64,000 bases of DNA, from positions 2,680,001 to 2,744,000 of the forward strand of contig NZ_CP012159.1 in NCBI RefSeq assembly GCF_001189295.1. Direction: 5' to 3'. The position numbers and the translations under genes were made by a program. Of this stretch, positions 51,111 through 59,520 are shown piece after piece; within the stretch, counting starts at the first letter, position 1, and every line of letters begins with the position of its first letter. The notes beneath the pieces were generated by a model, which was not told where the DNA came from, searched no databases, and was given only the letters and a program-made list of their open reading frames with translations. This DNA is from Chondromyces crocatus. GTDB lineage: Bacteria > Myxococcota_A > Polyangia > Polyangiales > Polyangiaceae.

Positions 51111-52319
51111 ATGGCCGGTGGCCCCGAGGGGCTTCACGAAATGTGCAGCGCCTTGGCGAAAAAGTTCTCCGGCCTCCCTGATGTGCGTCGCGCCCTGGTC
51201 CCAGGGATCCTCGCCCTGGCCTCCTCCTTCCTCTGGAGCAGCAGCGCCGCCGCGGACGACGCCACGCGACCCCTGGAGGCGGCCATCCAGCTCGGCTCCA
51301 GCCCTTGCCTCGAAGCGAGGAGGCTCGCCGAGCACATCGGCTTCTGGCTGAAGAAGGAGGCGCTCGACGCGCGGCTCGCCATCGTGGTGAGCGACACCTC
51401 CGAAGGCGTCCGTTTCGTCGTACGCCGTGACGGCGTCGTGATCGGCCAGCGCACGCTCGAGATCCTCGACGCCGCCTGCGCGGATCTGCACGCCGCGGTC
51501 GGTCTGGGGATCGCCAGCGCCATCGACGCGACCCTCCTGGAAGATCTCGGCATCGGCCGCAGCGACCCCCGAGGGGCCTCCTCGGGTCCACTCCTCCCGG
51601 GCGGACCAGGAGCCCCAGGTGCGACCTCTCCCATGATGCCTGGCGGGCCGGGTGGACCTGGTTCCCCTCCGCTGGCGGGCGCCCCTTGGTCCGTGCAGCC
51701 TCTCGGGGCGCTGCCACCCGTCTGGGGTCCACGAAGCGGCCCTGGCGGCATGGGGCCCAGCTTTCTGCCAGGGGATGTCCCAGGCCGAGGTCAGCCCTCT
51801 CCCTTCTCGTTCGGCATCACTCTGGAAGGAGGCGTGCTCGTCAACGTCCTGCCGAGCCTCACCTACGGCATCTCCCCCTCGGCCGAGCTCGCGCTCTCGC
51901 GCCGCTTCGAGCTGCGCGCAGGGGTGCTCGTGTCCGGGACTGGCTCGGCGGAACTGCTGGGGGGCACCGCGACCGCCGATCTCATCGCTGGGCGGCTCGA
52001 CTTCTGCGCGGCCGGTCGACCGAAACCCCTCCTTCGCCTCCGCGCATGCGCCGGCATGCTCGCGGGCGCCGTGAACGCCCGGGGAGGCACCGTGCCCGAC
52101 CCCCGCACCGCGGTGTCCCCCTGGATCTCTCCGGCCGTGCGTGTCGACGGGACCTGGTGGCTCATGCGCCCCCTGGGCCTCCTGGTCAGTGTGGATGGCT
52201 TCTTCCCGGGCCTCCGGCCCGAGCTCCAGATCCTCGACCCTGCGGGGGGGGTGGTCGCCGCGCGCCGCTTCCCTCTGGCCGGCATCGGGGTGAACCTGGG
52301 GCCGGCGCTCGCGTTCTGA
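51111..52319 (+). CDS. Exported protein with predicted outer-membrane C-terminal domain
   Basis: A 402-residue protein. A signal peptide ends near ASSFLWSSSAAA (about 48), with an N-terminal extension that may be shorter if a later start is used. Residues about 55-150 hold a periplasmic domain, with GVRFVVRRDGVVIGQRTLEI and a conserved Cys pair. A Gly/Pro-rich stretch (about 155-220) leads to beta strands ending GVNLGPALAF with a terminal Phe, as in barrel proteins. The next gene is an ECF sigma factor, so it may be part of that envelope-sensing unit; this recurs in myxobacterial genomes. Confidence 0.72.
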   Translation: MAGGPEGLHEMCSALAKKFSGLPDVRRALVPGILALASSFLWSSSAAADDATRPLEAAIQLGSSPCLEARRLAEHIGFWLKKEALDARLAIVVSDTSEGVRFVVRRDGVVIGQRTLEILDAACADLHAAVGLGIASAIDATLLEDLGIGRSDPRGASSGPLLPGGPGAPGATSPMMPGGPGGPGSPPLAGAPWSVQPLGALPPVWGPRSGPGGMGPSFLPGDVPGRGQPSPFSFGITLEGGVLVNVLPSLTYGISPSAELALSRRFELRAGVLVSGTGSAELLGGTATADLIAGRLDFCAAGRPKPLLRLRACAGMLAGAVNARGGTVPDPRTAVSPWISPAVRVDGTWWLMRPLGLLVSVDGFFPGLRPELQILDPAGGVVAARRFPLAGIGVNLGPALAF

Positions 52320-52348
52320 GGCGCCCGGACCGGGGCCAGCGGGCGCCT
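52319..52348 (+). terminator. GC-rich hairpin between exported protein and sigma gene
   Basis: AGGCGCCC (52319-52326) and GGGCGCCT (52341-52348) form a perfect 8-bp stem with a 14-nt loop, starting at the final base of the stop codon. An A-run, not a T-run, follows, so it is not a classical intrinsic terminator. It may instead stabilise the upstream mRNA end. Confidence 0.35.
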
Positions 52349-52380
52349 CCAGAAAAAAACGCCCAGGAGCATCGATCGAC

Positions 52381-53037
52381 GTGAAGGAAACCGGACGCTC
52401 CGGCCATGCAGGGGTCGTGCAGCCGGAGGCATCTCCCCGACCCCCTTCACCGAGCGCGACCCCGCCGTCGCCTGGTCGGGTGAGGGCCGACGCCCTGTTC
52501 CGGGCGCACGCGGCGTTCGTCGCGGCCTTCGTGGTGCGGCTCGGCGTGTCGAAGGCCGAGGTCGACGATGTGGTCCAGGAGGTCTTTCTCACCGTGCACC
52601 GACGGGGCGGCTTCGAGGAGGGGGGAGCCAAGCCGACGACCTGGCTCGCGGAGATCGCCCTCCGCGTCGTGTCGACCCACAAGCGCACCGAACGCCGCCG
52701 GCGGGTGGTCCCTGACGAGGCCGCGCTCGACCGCGCCGTGGCGACCTCGCAGTCTCCCCACGAGATCGCCGAGCATCGCGACGCACTGTCGCGGGTGCAG
52801 CGCGCGCTGGACAGCGTCGACGTGGACCGGCGGGCGGTGTTCATCCTCTACGAGATGATGGGCGAGTCGTGCGACGACATCGCCCAGGGGCTCGGCATCC
52901 CGATCGGCACGGTGCATTCACGCTTGTTCGCCGCACGCCGTGCGTTTCAGAAGGCCCACGAGCGCCTGGTACGAAGCCCATCGATGGTCGAACGTCCCCC
53001 TGCTGGCGCAGGTGCGGGAGCAGGAGGTGAGCTGTGA
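52381..53037 (+). CDS. ECF-type RNA polymerase sigma factor
   Basis: A 218-residue protein starting at GTG 52381. Region 2 (about 38-105) includes EVDDVVQEVFLTVHRRGGFE and KPTTWLAEIALRVV. Region 4 (about 140-195) includes DRRAVFILYEMMGESCDDIA and GIPIGTVHSRLFAARR, the helix-turn-helix that reads the -35 element. The 30-residue N-terminal leader is low-complexity. The stop overlaps the following membrane protein gene by 4 nt, the classic arrangement of an ECF factor with its anti-sigma partner. Confidence 0.9.
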   Translation: MKETGRSGHAGVVQPEASPRPPSPSATPPSPGRVRADALFRAHAAFVAAFVVRLGVSKAEVDDVVQEVFLTVHRRGGFEEGGAKPTTWLAEIALRVVSTHKRTERRRRVVPDEAALDRAVATSQSPHEIAEHRDALSRVQRALDSVDVDRRAVFILYEMMGESCDDIAQGLGIPIGTVHSRLFAARRAFQKAHERLVRSPSMVERPPAGAGAGAGGEL

Positions 53038-54260
53038 GCGAGTTTCCGACGCGCCTCTGGGATGACGACGACGCGCCCGACGCGCTGCGCGCCGACCTGC
53101 GCGCTGCCCTGCCGAGCACGGGCGAGTACGACGTGGCCGCGGGGCTCGCGCGCTTCGAGGCTCTCCTTGCGGATGGCGCTGGAGATCTCGACGAGGGGCC
53201 TGACGGAAATGGAGACAGTGCTGGCGGGGGAGAGCGCGCCGGTGGTGACAGCGCTGGCGGGGGAGAGGTGCCGAAGGCAGCTTCCGACCTGGGGATGGAT
53301 CCGGCCAGCGTCGCGAGCGCAGGGACAGGCGGCGCTACCGCTGGCGGCGCTACCGCTGGCGGCGCTACCGCTGGCGGCGCTACCGCTGGCGGCGCTACCG
53401 CTGGCGGCGCTACCGCTGGCGGCGCTACCGCTGGCGGCGCTACCGCTGGCGGCGCTACCGCTGGTGGAGGCGCCCTCGCTGGAGGAGCGGAAGTCGCGGG
53501 GCTCGCAGGGAGTGCCGCGATCCCTGGACTGGCCACCAGTGGGAGCCTGTTCGGCGCGAAGCTCATCGTCGGCCTGGCGGTGATCGGGGCGCTCGGTACG
53601 GGCATCGCCTTGCGTGTGAGTTCCCCTGGCGGGTCGCTGACAGGGCAGGTGAGCGCGTCTCAGCACCTGGAGGCCGCGAGCGAACGCGTCGCCCACCTGC
53701 CCCCCTCGCTGGCGGAGCCCGAGGGGCCAACGACACCTGGAGCGCCCTCGCCGGAGGTGCGACCGTCCTCGTCGAGCCAGCGAGAGGGAGCCGCGAAGAA
53801 CGCGCTCCAGCCACCGTCCAGCCCGACGCCCGATCCGGCGCGACGTCCTGTCGAAGCGTCCTCACCCGTCTCGGCTCATGGCGCCCCGACCGATCCCGCG
53901 CGCATCCCCACGGGCTCCGCGGGCGCTGACTCCGCGGACGGCACGCGGCCCGCCGACGCCGCTGCGAGCGCTCCTGCAGAGACCGAAGCCTCCCGTCTCC
54001 GCGAGGAGATGGAGCATCTCGCCTCCACCCGAAAACTCTCCGGTTCCGATCCGGCCCGCGCGGCCGCCATGGCCCTCGAAGGCCATGGCCGCTTCCGGAA
54101 GGGGGTTTTCTGGCAGGAGCGCGAGGTCGTTCTGATCCAGGCGCTCGCGGCGAGCGGGCAGCGCGCCGAAGCGAAGACGCGGGGCGACGCCTTCCTCGCG
54201 CGGCATCCCGAGAGCCCCTTCACGGAGACCCTGCGGCGCACCCTGGGGCTCTCCCCCTGA
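53034..54260 (+). CDS. Probable anti-sigma or sensor membrane protein with GGATA repeats
   Basis: A 408-residue protein overlapping the ECF sigma factor by 4 nt. The first 50 residues (MSEFPTRLWDDDDAPDALRA) have the acidic/helical look of a sigma-binding segment. Residues about 100-144 are nine GGATA repeats. One membrane helix lies at about 181-199 (KLIVGLAVIGALGTGIALRV), and the remaining 200 residues are outside: Pro/Ser/Ala-rich, then a helical domain with EEMEHLASTRKL and AKTRGDAFLARHPESPF, recalling TPR helices. The position and topology suggest an anti-sigma factor, but no ZAS motif is seen. Confidence 0.78.
   Translation: MSEFPTRLWDDDDAPDALRADLRAALPSTGEYDVAAGLARFEALLADGAGDLDEGPDGNGDSAGGGERAGGDSAGGGEVPKAASDLGMDPASVASAGTGGATAGGATAGGATAGGATAGGATAGGATAGGATAGGATAGGATAGGGALAGGAEVAGLAGSAAIPGLATSGSLFGAKLIVGLAVIGALGTGIALRVSSPGGSLTGQVSASQHLEAASERVAHLPPSLAEPEGPTTPGAPSPEVRPSSSSQREGAAKNALQPPSSPTPDPARRPVEASSPVSAHGAPTDPARIPTGSAGADSADGTRPADAAASAPAETEASRLREEMEHLASTRKLSGSDPARAAAMALEGHGRFRKGVFWQEREVVLIQALAASGQRAEAKTRGDAFLARHPESPFTETLRRTLGLSP
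53331..53465 (+). repeat. Nine copies of a 15-bp repeat inside a coding region
   Basis: GGCGCTACCGCTGGC is repeated nine times without a gap, with only the last base of the array changed. It encodes (GGATA)9. Being a multiple of three, copy number can change without loss of frame. The array lies between the cytoplasmic N-terminus and the membrane helix of the encoded protein. Confidence 0.95.
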
Positions 54261-54281
54261 CGCCCACCGCGCGGCCGTACG

Positions 54282-55031
54282 TCAGCTCTGCACGCGCACC
54301 CGCACGATGGGCCGCCCCCGGGGCGGGATGGGCAGCGTGCGGAAGTCTTCGAACCGTGACAGGTGCCTCTGCACCCATCTCCCCATCGGGTTCTCGGCCA
54401 CCGACAGCGTGATGGTCCCGTCGGTCGAGGCTGCGGCTTGCGGCTTCCTCGTTGCAGCGCTCCTCGTCAGCGTATCCGGGCTGGAGTTGAAGAAGAGCGC
54501 GAGCACGGCCGGCGTGTCGCGGATCCAGATTCCGTCCGTCAGCTCGAAGTAGTTCGTGGCCTGCTCGCTCATCAGCCGAGCGACCATCTCGATGGCGCTC
54601 TGCGCCTCCAGCCGCATGCACTGGAGCCGCGTCGGCGACGCCATCGGATCCATCTGGGCCGCCACGTCGTCGTGGATGCTGCCCCAGCCGATGCCGTTCC
54701 CGACCGAGGCGCCGACCAGGCGGTGGGCGTGGTACTGCACCCAGTCGCTGTGACGCCCCAGCTTGTTCTCTTCGTACTCCCACGCGATCGCCCCCGCGAC
54801 GGCGCGGGCGTCGATGTTGCGCTCGAGGCACGTCTTCTTGATGTGCTCCTTGAAGCGCTCGAGCATCTCGGAGAGCGACGTCGTCATGGGGGACGTCGAC
54901 AGATCGCATGACCTCGACCGGCCCGAGACCTGATCGGTGAACCGCTGCACGCTCTGCTCCGGTGTGGTCCCGAAGTCCCTCTGCCAGGCCCAGCGGAACA
55001 GGGACTCGAAGGTCCATCCGTGCTGATTCAT
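54282..55031 (-). CDS. Hypothetical protein with lysozyme-like pattern
   Basis: A 249-residue protein with no signal peptide. The region about 71-145 reads IDARAVAGAIAWEYEENKLG, then HRLVGASVGNGIGWGSIHDD and MDPMASPTRLQCMRLEAQSA. A Glu in the AWEYEEN segment followed by a GIGWG turn is reminiscent of small lysozyme-like enzymes seen among secreted antibacterial effectors, but this is a pattern seen by eye and no family is claimed. The gene is followed upstream (in transcription order) by no partner; two glycine-zipper genes lie on the same strand to its right and are transcribed toward it. Confidence 0.6.
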   Translation of the reverse strand: MNQHGWTFESLFRWAWQRDFGTTPEQSVQRFTDQVSGRSRSCDLSTSPMTTSLSEMLERFKEHIKKTCLERNIDARAVAGAIAWEYEENKLGRHSDWVQYHAHRLVGASVGNGIGWGSIHDDVAAQMDPMASPTRLQCMRLEAQSAIEMVARLMSEQATNYFELTDGIWIRDTPAVLALFFNSSPDTLTRSAATRKPQAAASTDGTITLSVAENPMGRWVQRHLSRFEDFRTLPIPPRGRPIVRVRVQS

Positions 55032-55133
55032 GAGGGGAGTATCGTGATCACCACCGCCCCCTGTCCACCCACCGCGACCCGTCGAGATGCGTTCCGGAGT
55101 CAGGGTGAACTTGCAGCCGAGCGGTGCAGAACG

Positions 55134-55460
55134 TCACGCAGCGTGCTCGTCACCGTCCCGGTCCTCGTCGGGCTTGCTCTCCACCTCGATGCTCGCCCCG
55201 ACGAAGCCACCCAGGATGGCGCCCGCGAGCATCCCGGGAGGGCCTGCGAGCGTGCCGAGTGCCGCGCCCGCGACCGCGCCTGCGACCGCCTCCGAGATGC
55301 CGTGGGGCACCTTCGGTCGGTGCGCGTCGTCCACGTCGTCCGGAGCGGCCTCTTCAGGCTCGATCGGATGAGGTTCGAGGGGCTCGCGCGCCGGGCGCCC
55401 CCAGCTCGAGTCCACCTGGGAGATCCGATCACCGAGTCCGTCGGGAGCGTCGAGGGCCAT
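55134..55460 (-). CDS. Glycine-zipper protein, copy A
   Basis: A 108-residue protein. The start at 55460 was chosen because GAGGAAAG lies about 3-5 nt upstream; an earlier ATG at 55490 has no such site. A hydrophobic glycine-zipper segment spans about 58-90 (VAGAVAGAALGTLAGPPGML then GAILGGFVGASIEV), a motif that packs helices in membranes. The N-terminal half is acidic and Pro-rich, and the C-terminus is charged. It is a paralogue of the next gene. Function unknown; such proteins can insert in membranes as toxins, channels or immunity factors. Confidence 0.65.
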   Translation of the reverse strand: MALDAPDGLGDRISQVDSSWGRPAREPLEPHPIEPEEAAPDDVDDAHRPKVPHGISEAVAGAVAGAALGTLAGPPGMLAGAILGGFVGASIEVESKPDEDRDGDEHAA

Positions 55461-55677
55461 TCTTTCCTCGTCGAGCAAGTGCGGTGCCATGTCGATGTGT
55501 CGGTGGGTCACCGCGCCGTGCGCGGGCGCGGCGAGCGAGCTGGGTGCAGGGCGCACACGCCGCGCTGGGCGACATCGGCCTCGTGGTGCCCGCAGTCGTC
55601 GAGGTGTTGATGCGCGCGCGCGAGGATCGGATGCGGCCGAGCATGGTCCTGCGCGCGCGATGGCGGTGGGGGCAGGA

Positions 55678-56142
55678 TCAGGCAGCGTCGACGTTCTGGA
55701 TCGGCCCTCCACTGGGCTCGACGGGCGTCATGGTCCCTCCCGTCAGCGTCACCGTGGCCGCGTTGTAGGCGGCGACGACGGGGGACGTCTGGTTGGCCGG
55801 CGCTTCACCGATGTGCCCGTCGAGCACGCCGATGTCCATGTCCAGCTCGGCTTCATGCTGGGCGGCCCGAGCGCGGTCCCGATCGAGCATCACCTCGGCG
55901 GCCGCGCCGACGAGACCGCCCACCATGGCGCCCACCGCGATGCCTGGAGGACCGATCATCGCGCCCAGCGCAGCGCCCGCAGCAGCACCCGTCAGCACCT
56001 CCATCAGCGCGGCCGGAGCGCTCGGGGTGTGGTGAATCTGCACCGGACGATGTGCCTCGTCAGGGGCGTCGGGCGCGCGCACCGTCTCGTGCGGCGCTTG
56101 GTCGGAGAGCCCTGAGGTCGTCGGGGTCATGTTGCCGTGCAT
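55678..56142 (-). CDS. Glycine-zipper protein, copy B
   Basis: A 154-residue protein. The segment ALMEVLTGAAAGAALGAMIG then PPGIAVGAMVGGLVGAAAEV (about 45-84) closely parallels that of copy A, so the two are duplicates with the same arrangement: Pro/His-rich acidic N-terminus, zipper, then charged tail. This copy has an extra 60 residues ending NVDAA. Either Met1 (56142) or Met5 (56130) could be the start; AGAGG sits upstream at better spacing for Met5. Confidence 0.65.
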   Translation of the reverse strand: MHGNMTPTTSGLSDQAPHETVRAPDAPDEAHRPVQIHHTPSAPAALMEVLTGAAAGAALGAMIGPPGIAVGAMVGGLVGAAAEVMLDRDRARAAQHEAELDMDIGVLDGHIGEAPANQTSPVVAAYNAATVTLTGGTMTPVEPSGGPIQNVDAA

Positions 56143-56238
56143 GCCTCTGCAGAAGGCAACGAAGGTGCCACCCCGCCCGTCATGTCCCTGCGAGCGAGGC
56201 GTGGCGCGTGGACGCTTTGTGCGCGTTGCGCTGGCGGA

Positions 56239-57606
56239 TCAGGCCGAGACGAGGACGATGCGCGTCAGTTCCGGGGGCGCCGCGACGCGCGCTGGCGGCC
56301 CGGCGACACCGAAGCCGCGGTTGACGTAGAGCCTCGACGCACCGCGCTGGTACAGCCCCTCCACGTAACCATACGGCAGCACCCAGGAACCAGGATGCAC
56401 CAGCGGGTTCACCTGGCCTCCGTGGGTGTGACCGCTGAGCTGGAGGGCGATCTCGCCCGCAGCCTCCGGGAAGAACACCGGGTTGTGACAGAGCAGGATG
56501 CGCGCGAGATCCGGCGGCACGTCGGCGAGGGCGCGTGCGAGATCCGGACCGCCACCGGGCACCCGCCGCCGCGCCCACACGTCGTCGACACCGAGCAGGG
56601 CGAACGAGCCGCCTCGGTCTCCGATGACCTGGCCGCGGTTGCGCAGCACCGATGCGCCACCTCGCTCCAGCGCGTCGATCACGCGGTCGAGGCCGGTGAA
56701 GTGATCGTGGTTGCCCGGGATCGCCGTGACGCCTCCGCGCGTGAGCGGACCGAGCCGTCGCGCCAGGTGTCCGAGAAGATCGGCATAGGCAGGATCGTGG
56801 TCGACCAGATCCCCGGTGAGCACCACGAGATCACCGCGCGCCTTGCGCACCAGCTCCTCGGCCACGGCGATCTCGCGCTCGCCGATGTAGAGGCCGAAGT
56901 GGATGTCGGAGAGCTGGAGGATGCTGAACCCATCGAGGCTGCGTGGCAGGCCCGGGATGGGGACGGCGACCTCCTCGGTGACGTAGTCGTAGCGACCGAA
57001 GAACGCGCCGTAGAACGAGGTCCCACCGCCCGCGAGGAGCGCCGCGCCGACGGCCCCTTGCGAGAGGAAATCGCGGCGCGGCATGACGCCCGGCGAGGGC
57101 GCGTCCCCGACCGTGACGGGAGCTTTCAGGACGGGCTCGGCCGACGCTGGCGTCGTTGCGGGGGTCGACGCCACCGGGCTGGCGCCCGCGTCGGGTGCCG
57201 TCACCTCGGGCAGTTCGCGCGGAAGCTCGGCGGCCTCGCCCGTCGACGCATCCGCCAGCTCGCCTGTGCGTGCTGCGCTGGTGCGCTGCAGCGCTTTGCG
57301 GCCGAGCCGGACGACGAGGAGCAAGAGATCGGCGATGGCGAGACACACCGCGCTGATCAAGAGCGAGAGCGTCAGCAGGAAGCCCACCGACGAGAGCCCG
57401 CGTGCCGCCGAGGCGGGGAACAGACCGCGCGCGAGCCGGCCGAGGGGGAGCGCGAGGATGCACGCTGCGAGCGCGACGCCGAGGATCGTGCGCGCCCGGG
57501 GGCTCAGACGAAACGCGCTGGCCGTGCGTCGCTGCACGTAGAAAGCGAGCCCGAGCGCGGCCGTGGTCAGCAGGGTGACGAAGACGGAGAACTGGATCGA
57601 CTGCAT
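56239..57606 (-). CDS. Membrane metallophosphoesterase with internal twin-arginine motif
   Basis: A 455-residue protein starting at the ATG at 57606. Three membrane helices occupy about 5-25, 40-60 and 72-100. A Pro/Ala linker is followed by PRRDFLSQGAVGAALLAGGG (176-195), a twin-arginine-type signal in the middle of the protein. The catalytic domain (about 225-455) has LSDIHFG (Asp234, His236), TGDLVDHD (264-271), GNHDH (298-302) and SGHTHGGQ, like YkuE/YaeI phosphoesterases. The domain is expected to lie in the periplasm, moved there by the Tat route. YkuE-type enzymes act on nucleotide or lipid phosphoesters; the substrate here is unknown. Confidence 0.85.
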   Translation of the reverse strand: MQSIQFSVFVTLLTTAALGLAFYVQRRTASAFRLSPRARTILGVALAACILALPLGRLARGLFPASAARGLSSVGFLLTLSLLISAVCLAIADLLLLVVRLGRKALQRTSAARTGELADASTGEAAELPRELPEVTAPDAGASPVASTPATTPASAEPVLKAPVTVGDAPSPGVMPRRDFLSQGAVGAALLAGGGTSFYGAFFGRYDYVTEEVAVPIPGLPRSLDGFSILQLSDIHFGLYIGEREIAVAEELVRKARGDLVVLTGDLVDHDPAYADLLGHLARRLGPLTRGGVTAIPGNHDHFTGLDRVIDALERGGASVLRNRGQVIGDRGGSFALLGVDDVWARRRVPGGGPDLARALADVPPDLARILLCHNPVFFPEAAGEIALQLSGHTHGGQVNPLVHPGSWVLPYGYVEGLYQRGASRLYVNRGFGVAGPPARVAAPPELTRIVLVSA

Positions 57607-57901
57607 GGCAAAGGCGCCTTCGGGGCGTTGCCACCACCCTACCACGCAGGGCGCGAAGAGCCGGTCGAACGGCCCGCCACCGCGGCAGACCGACACTTCT
57701 TCACAGAGGAGGCCGTCGATGCCCGGCGGCCCTCCCCGGAGGCCCAGGTGGCCTCCGCGTGGGGCTGGGGGGCCCTCCGGAACGCCTGCACGGGCGCGAA
57801 ATCCGGCCTCCTGGTGGCCCCTGACGGCGACGCCTTCCGGCCCCTCCGGCTTTCGTCTACGCTCCGAGCGTCCGCGTCGCTTCCCGAACGCTCTCCCACC
57901 C

Positions 57902-59416
57902 ATGTCGGCCCCCGATCCAATTCTTCTCCGCGCACGTGGGCGCGTCGGGCGCATCCTCAAGGGCAAGTACCGCCTGGATGGGCTGGTGGGCATCGGCGGC
58001 ATGGCCGCCGTCTACGTCGCCACGCACCGGAACGGCAACCGGGTGGCGATCAAGATGCTCCACGCGGAGATGTCCGCGGTTTCGGAGATCCGCGCGCGTT
58101 TCCTGACCGAGGGCTACGTCGCCAACAAGGTGAACCACCCCGGGGTGGTCGCCGTGACCGACGACGAGCTGGCCGAGGACGGCTCGGTGTTCCTCGTGAT
58201 GGAGCTGCTCGAGGGCGAAACCGTCGGCGCGAGAGCGAGGCGCTTCGGGGGCAGGATGCCCGTCGGCGAGGTGCTGGCCATGACCGACCAGCTTCTCGAC
58301 GTGCTCATCGCCGCGCACGCTGCGGGCATCGTCCACCGCGATCTGAAGCCCGACAACGTGTTCATCACCACCTCCGGCGTGGTGAAGGTCCTCGACTTCG
58401 GCATCGCTCGCGTCGTCCAGCAAGACAGCCACACCACCCAGGCCGGCGTCGCCATGGGAACGCCGGCCTTCCTGGCACCGGAACAAGCGCGTGGGCGGTG
58501 GGACATCGTCGACGCCCTCACCGATCAGTGGGCCGTGGGCGCGACGCTGTTCGCGCTCCTCGCAGGCCACGAGGTGCACCGCGCGGAGACGCCGAACGAG
58601 GTGCTGCTCCTCGCGATGACGCAGCCGGCGCCTCCGCTCGCGACCCTCGCCGTGGTGCCTCCCCTGGTGGCGGCCCTGGTCGATCGCGCGCTCGCCTTCG
58701 AGCGCACCAGCCGCTTCCCGGACATCCGCGCCTTGCAGCGAGCCGTGCGCGCCGCGGCCGTGTCCACCGGCGACGCGATCCCGAACCTCGCCACCTCCAG
58801 CGTGAGCTGGCCCATGCCCGTGACCGTGGGGAAGCCCTTCACACCGACCGAGCAAGAGGTGGCGATGCGGACCCATCTCCCCGTGGTCACGGAAGGGCTC
58901 GACGGTGGGCGTCGCACCGGACACACGCTGCGGAACGCGCTGCTCGCCGCGGCGGTGCTGATCCCCGCGGCCGCACTGATCGGCGCAGGCGTGTACTGGG
59001 CAGCGACGCGGGATCTCCAGCAAGGCGCCCAGGTGCCCCGGGAGGCGACCCCTGCAGCGCAAGCGATCCAGCCCGGTGGAGACACCGCATCCCCCACCGA
59101 AGCCCAGCCCTCCACGGCGCCTCCTGCTCCCATCCCCACCGCGCTCTCCTCGGTCCTCGCGGACGAGCTGCCTCCGCGAGAGACCCCTCCTGCCGCTGGA
59201 GCCGATGTGGACGAGGCCTCGCTGACGAAACCTTCGCCCGCCGACCTGGTCCAGAGCGCCCCCTCGGTGCACGTGAACAACGCCACGATCGCGCCGTCGA
59301 CTGCCGCTGCGCCAGCGCGGATCGCGCCATCGCCTGCAGCAGCGCAGCCGACCGGCGCCTCCACGGCCCGCCGACGCCCATCGAAGAAGGGCCCGGACCT
59401 CAGCTCACAGTACTGA
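57902..59416 (+). CDS. Ser/Thr protein kinase with transmembrane helix
   Basis: A 504-residue protein starting at ATG 57902. The kinase domain has GIGGMAAVY (30-38), Lys51, HRD (145-147), DFG (165-167) and GTPAFLAPEQ. A membrane helix lies at about 345-368 (LLAAAVLIPAAALIGAGVYW). The outer part is a Pro/Ser/Thr-rich tail ending in a basic stretch without a recognisable sensor domain. The gene is followed by a TPR/PEGA-like gene and a propeller lipoprotein gene in the same direction, forming a kinase-led unit like that at 13660-19417. Confidence 0.92.
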   Translation: MSAPDPILLRARGRVGRILKGKYRLDGLVGIGGMAAVYVATHRNGNRVAIKMLHAEMSAVSEIRARFLTEGYVANKVNHPGVVAVTDDELAEDGSVFLVMELLEGETVGARARRFGGRMPVGEVLAMTDQLLDVLIAAHAAGIVHRDLKPDNVFITTSGVVKVLDFGIARVVQQDSHTTQAGVAMGTPAFLAPEQARGRWDIVDALTDQWAVGATLFALLAGHEVHRAETPNEVLLLAMTQPAPPLATLAVVPPLVAALVDRALAFERTSRFPDIRALQRAVRAAAVSTGDAIPNLATSSVSWPMPVTVGKPFTPTEQEVAMRTHLPVVTEGLDGGRRTGHTLRNALLAAAVLIPAAALIGAGVYWAATRDLQQGAQVPREATPAAQAIQPGGDTASPTEAQPSTAPPAPIPTALSSVLADELPPRETPPAAGADVDEASLTKPSPADLVQSAPSVHVNNATIAPSTAAAPARIAPSPAAAQPTGASTARRRPSKKGPDLSSQY

Positions 59417-59520
59417 AGCGGTCCGCCGCGGCGAGGGCCTCGGCCTCGGCTCACCGCACCGATCACTGCACCGAAGCGGTTCCCTCCGCGGGTGCGGTTG
59501 CGTTATCTCTGGCTCTGCCC

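Noticed and set aside
52319-52348. Classical intrinsic terminator
   Set aside because: The stem is good but is followed by A residues rather than T on the plus strand, so it was kept only as a low-confidence hairpin.
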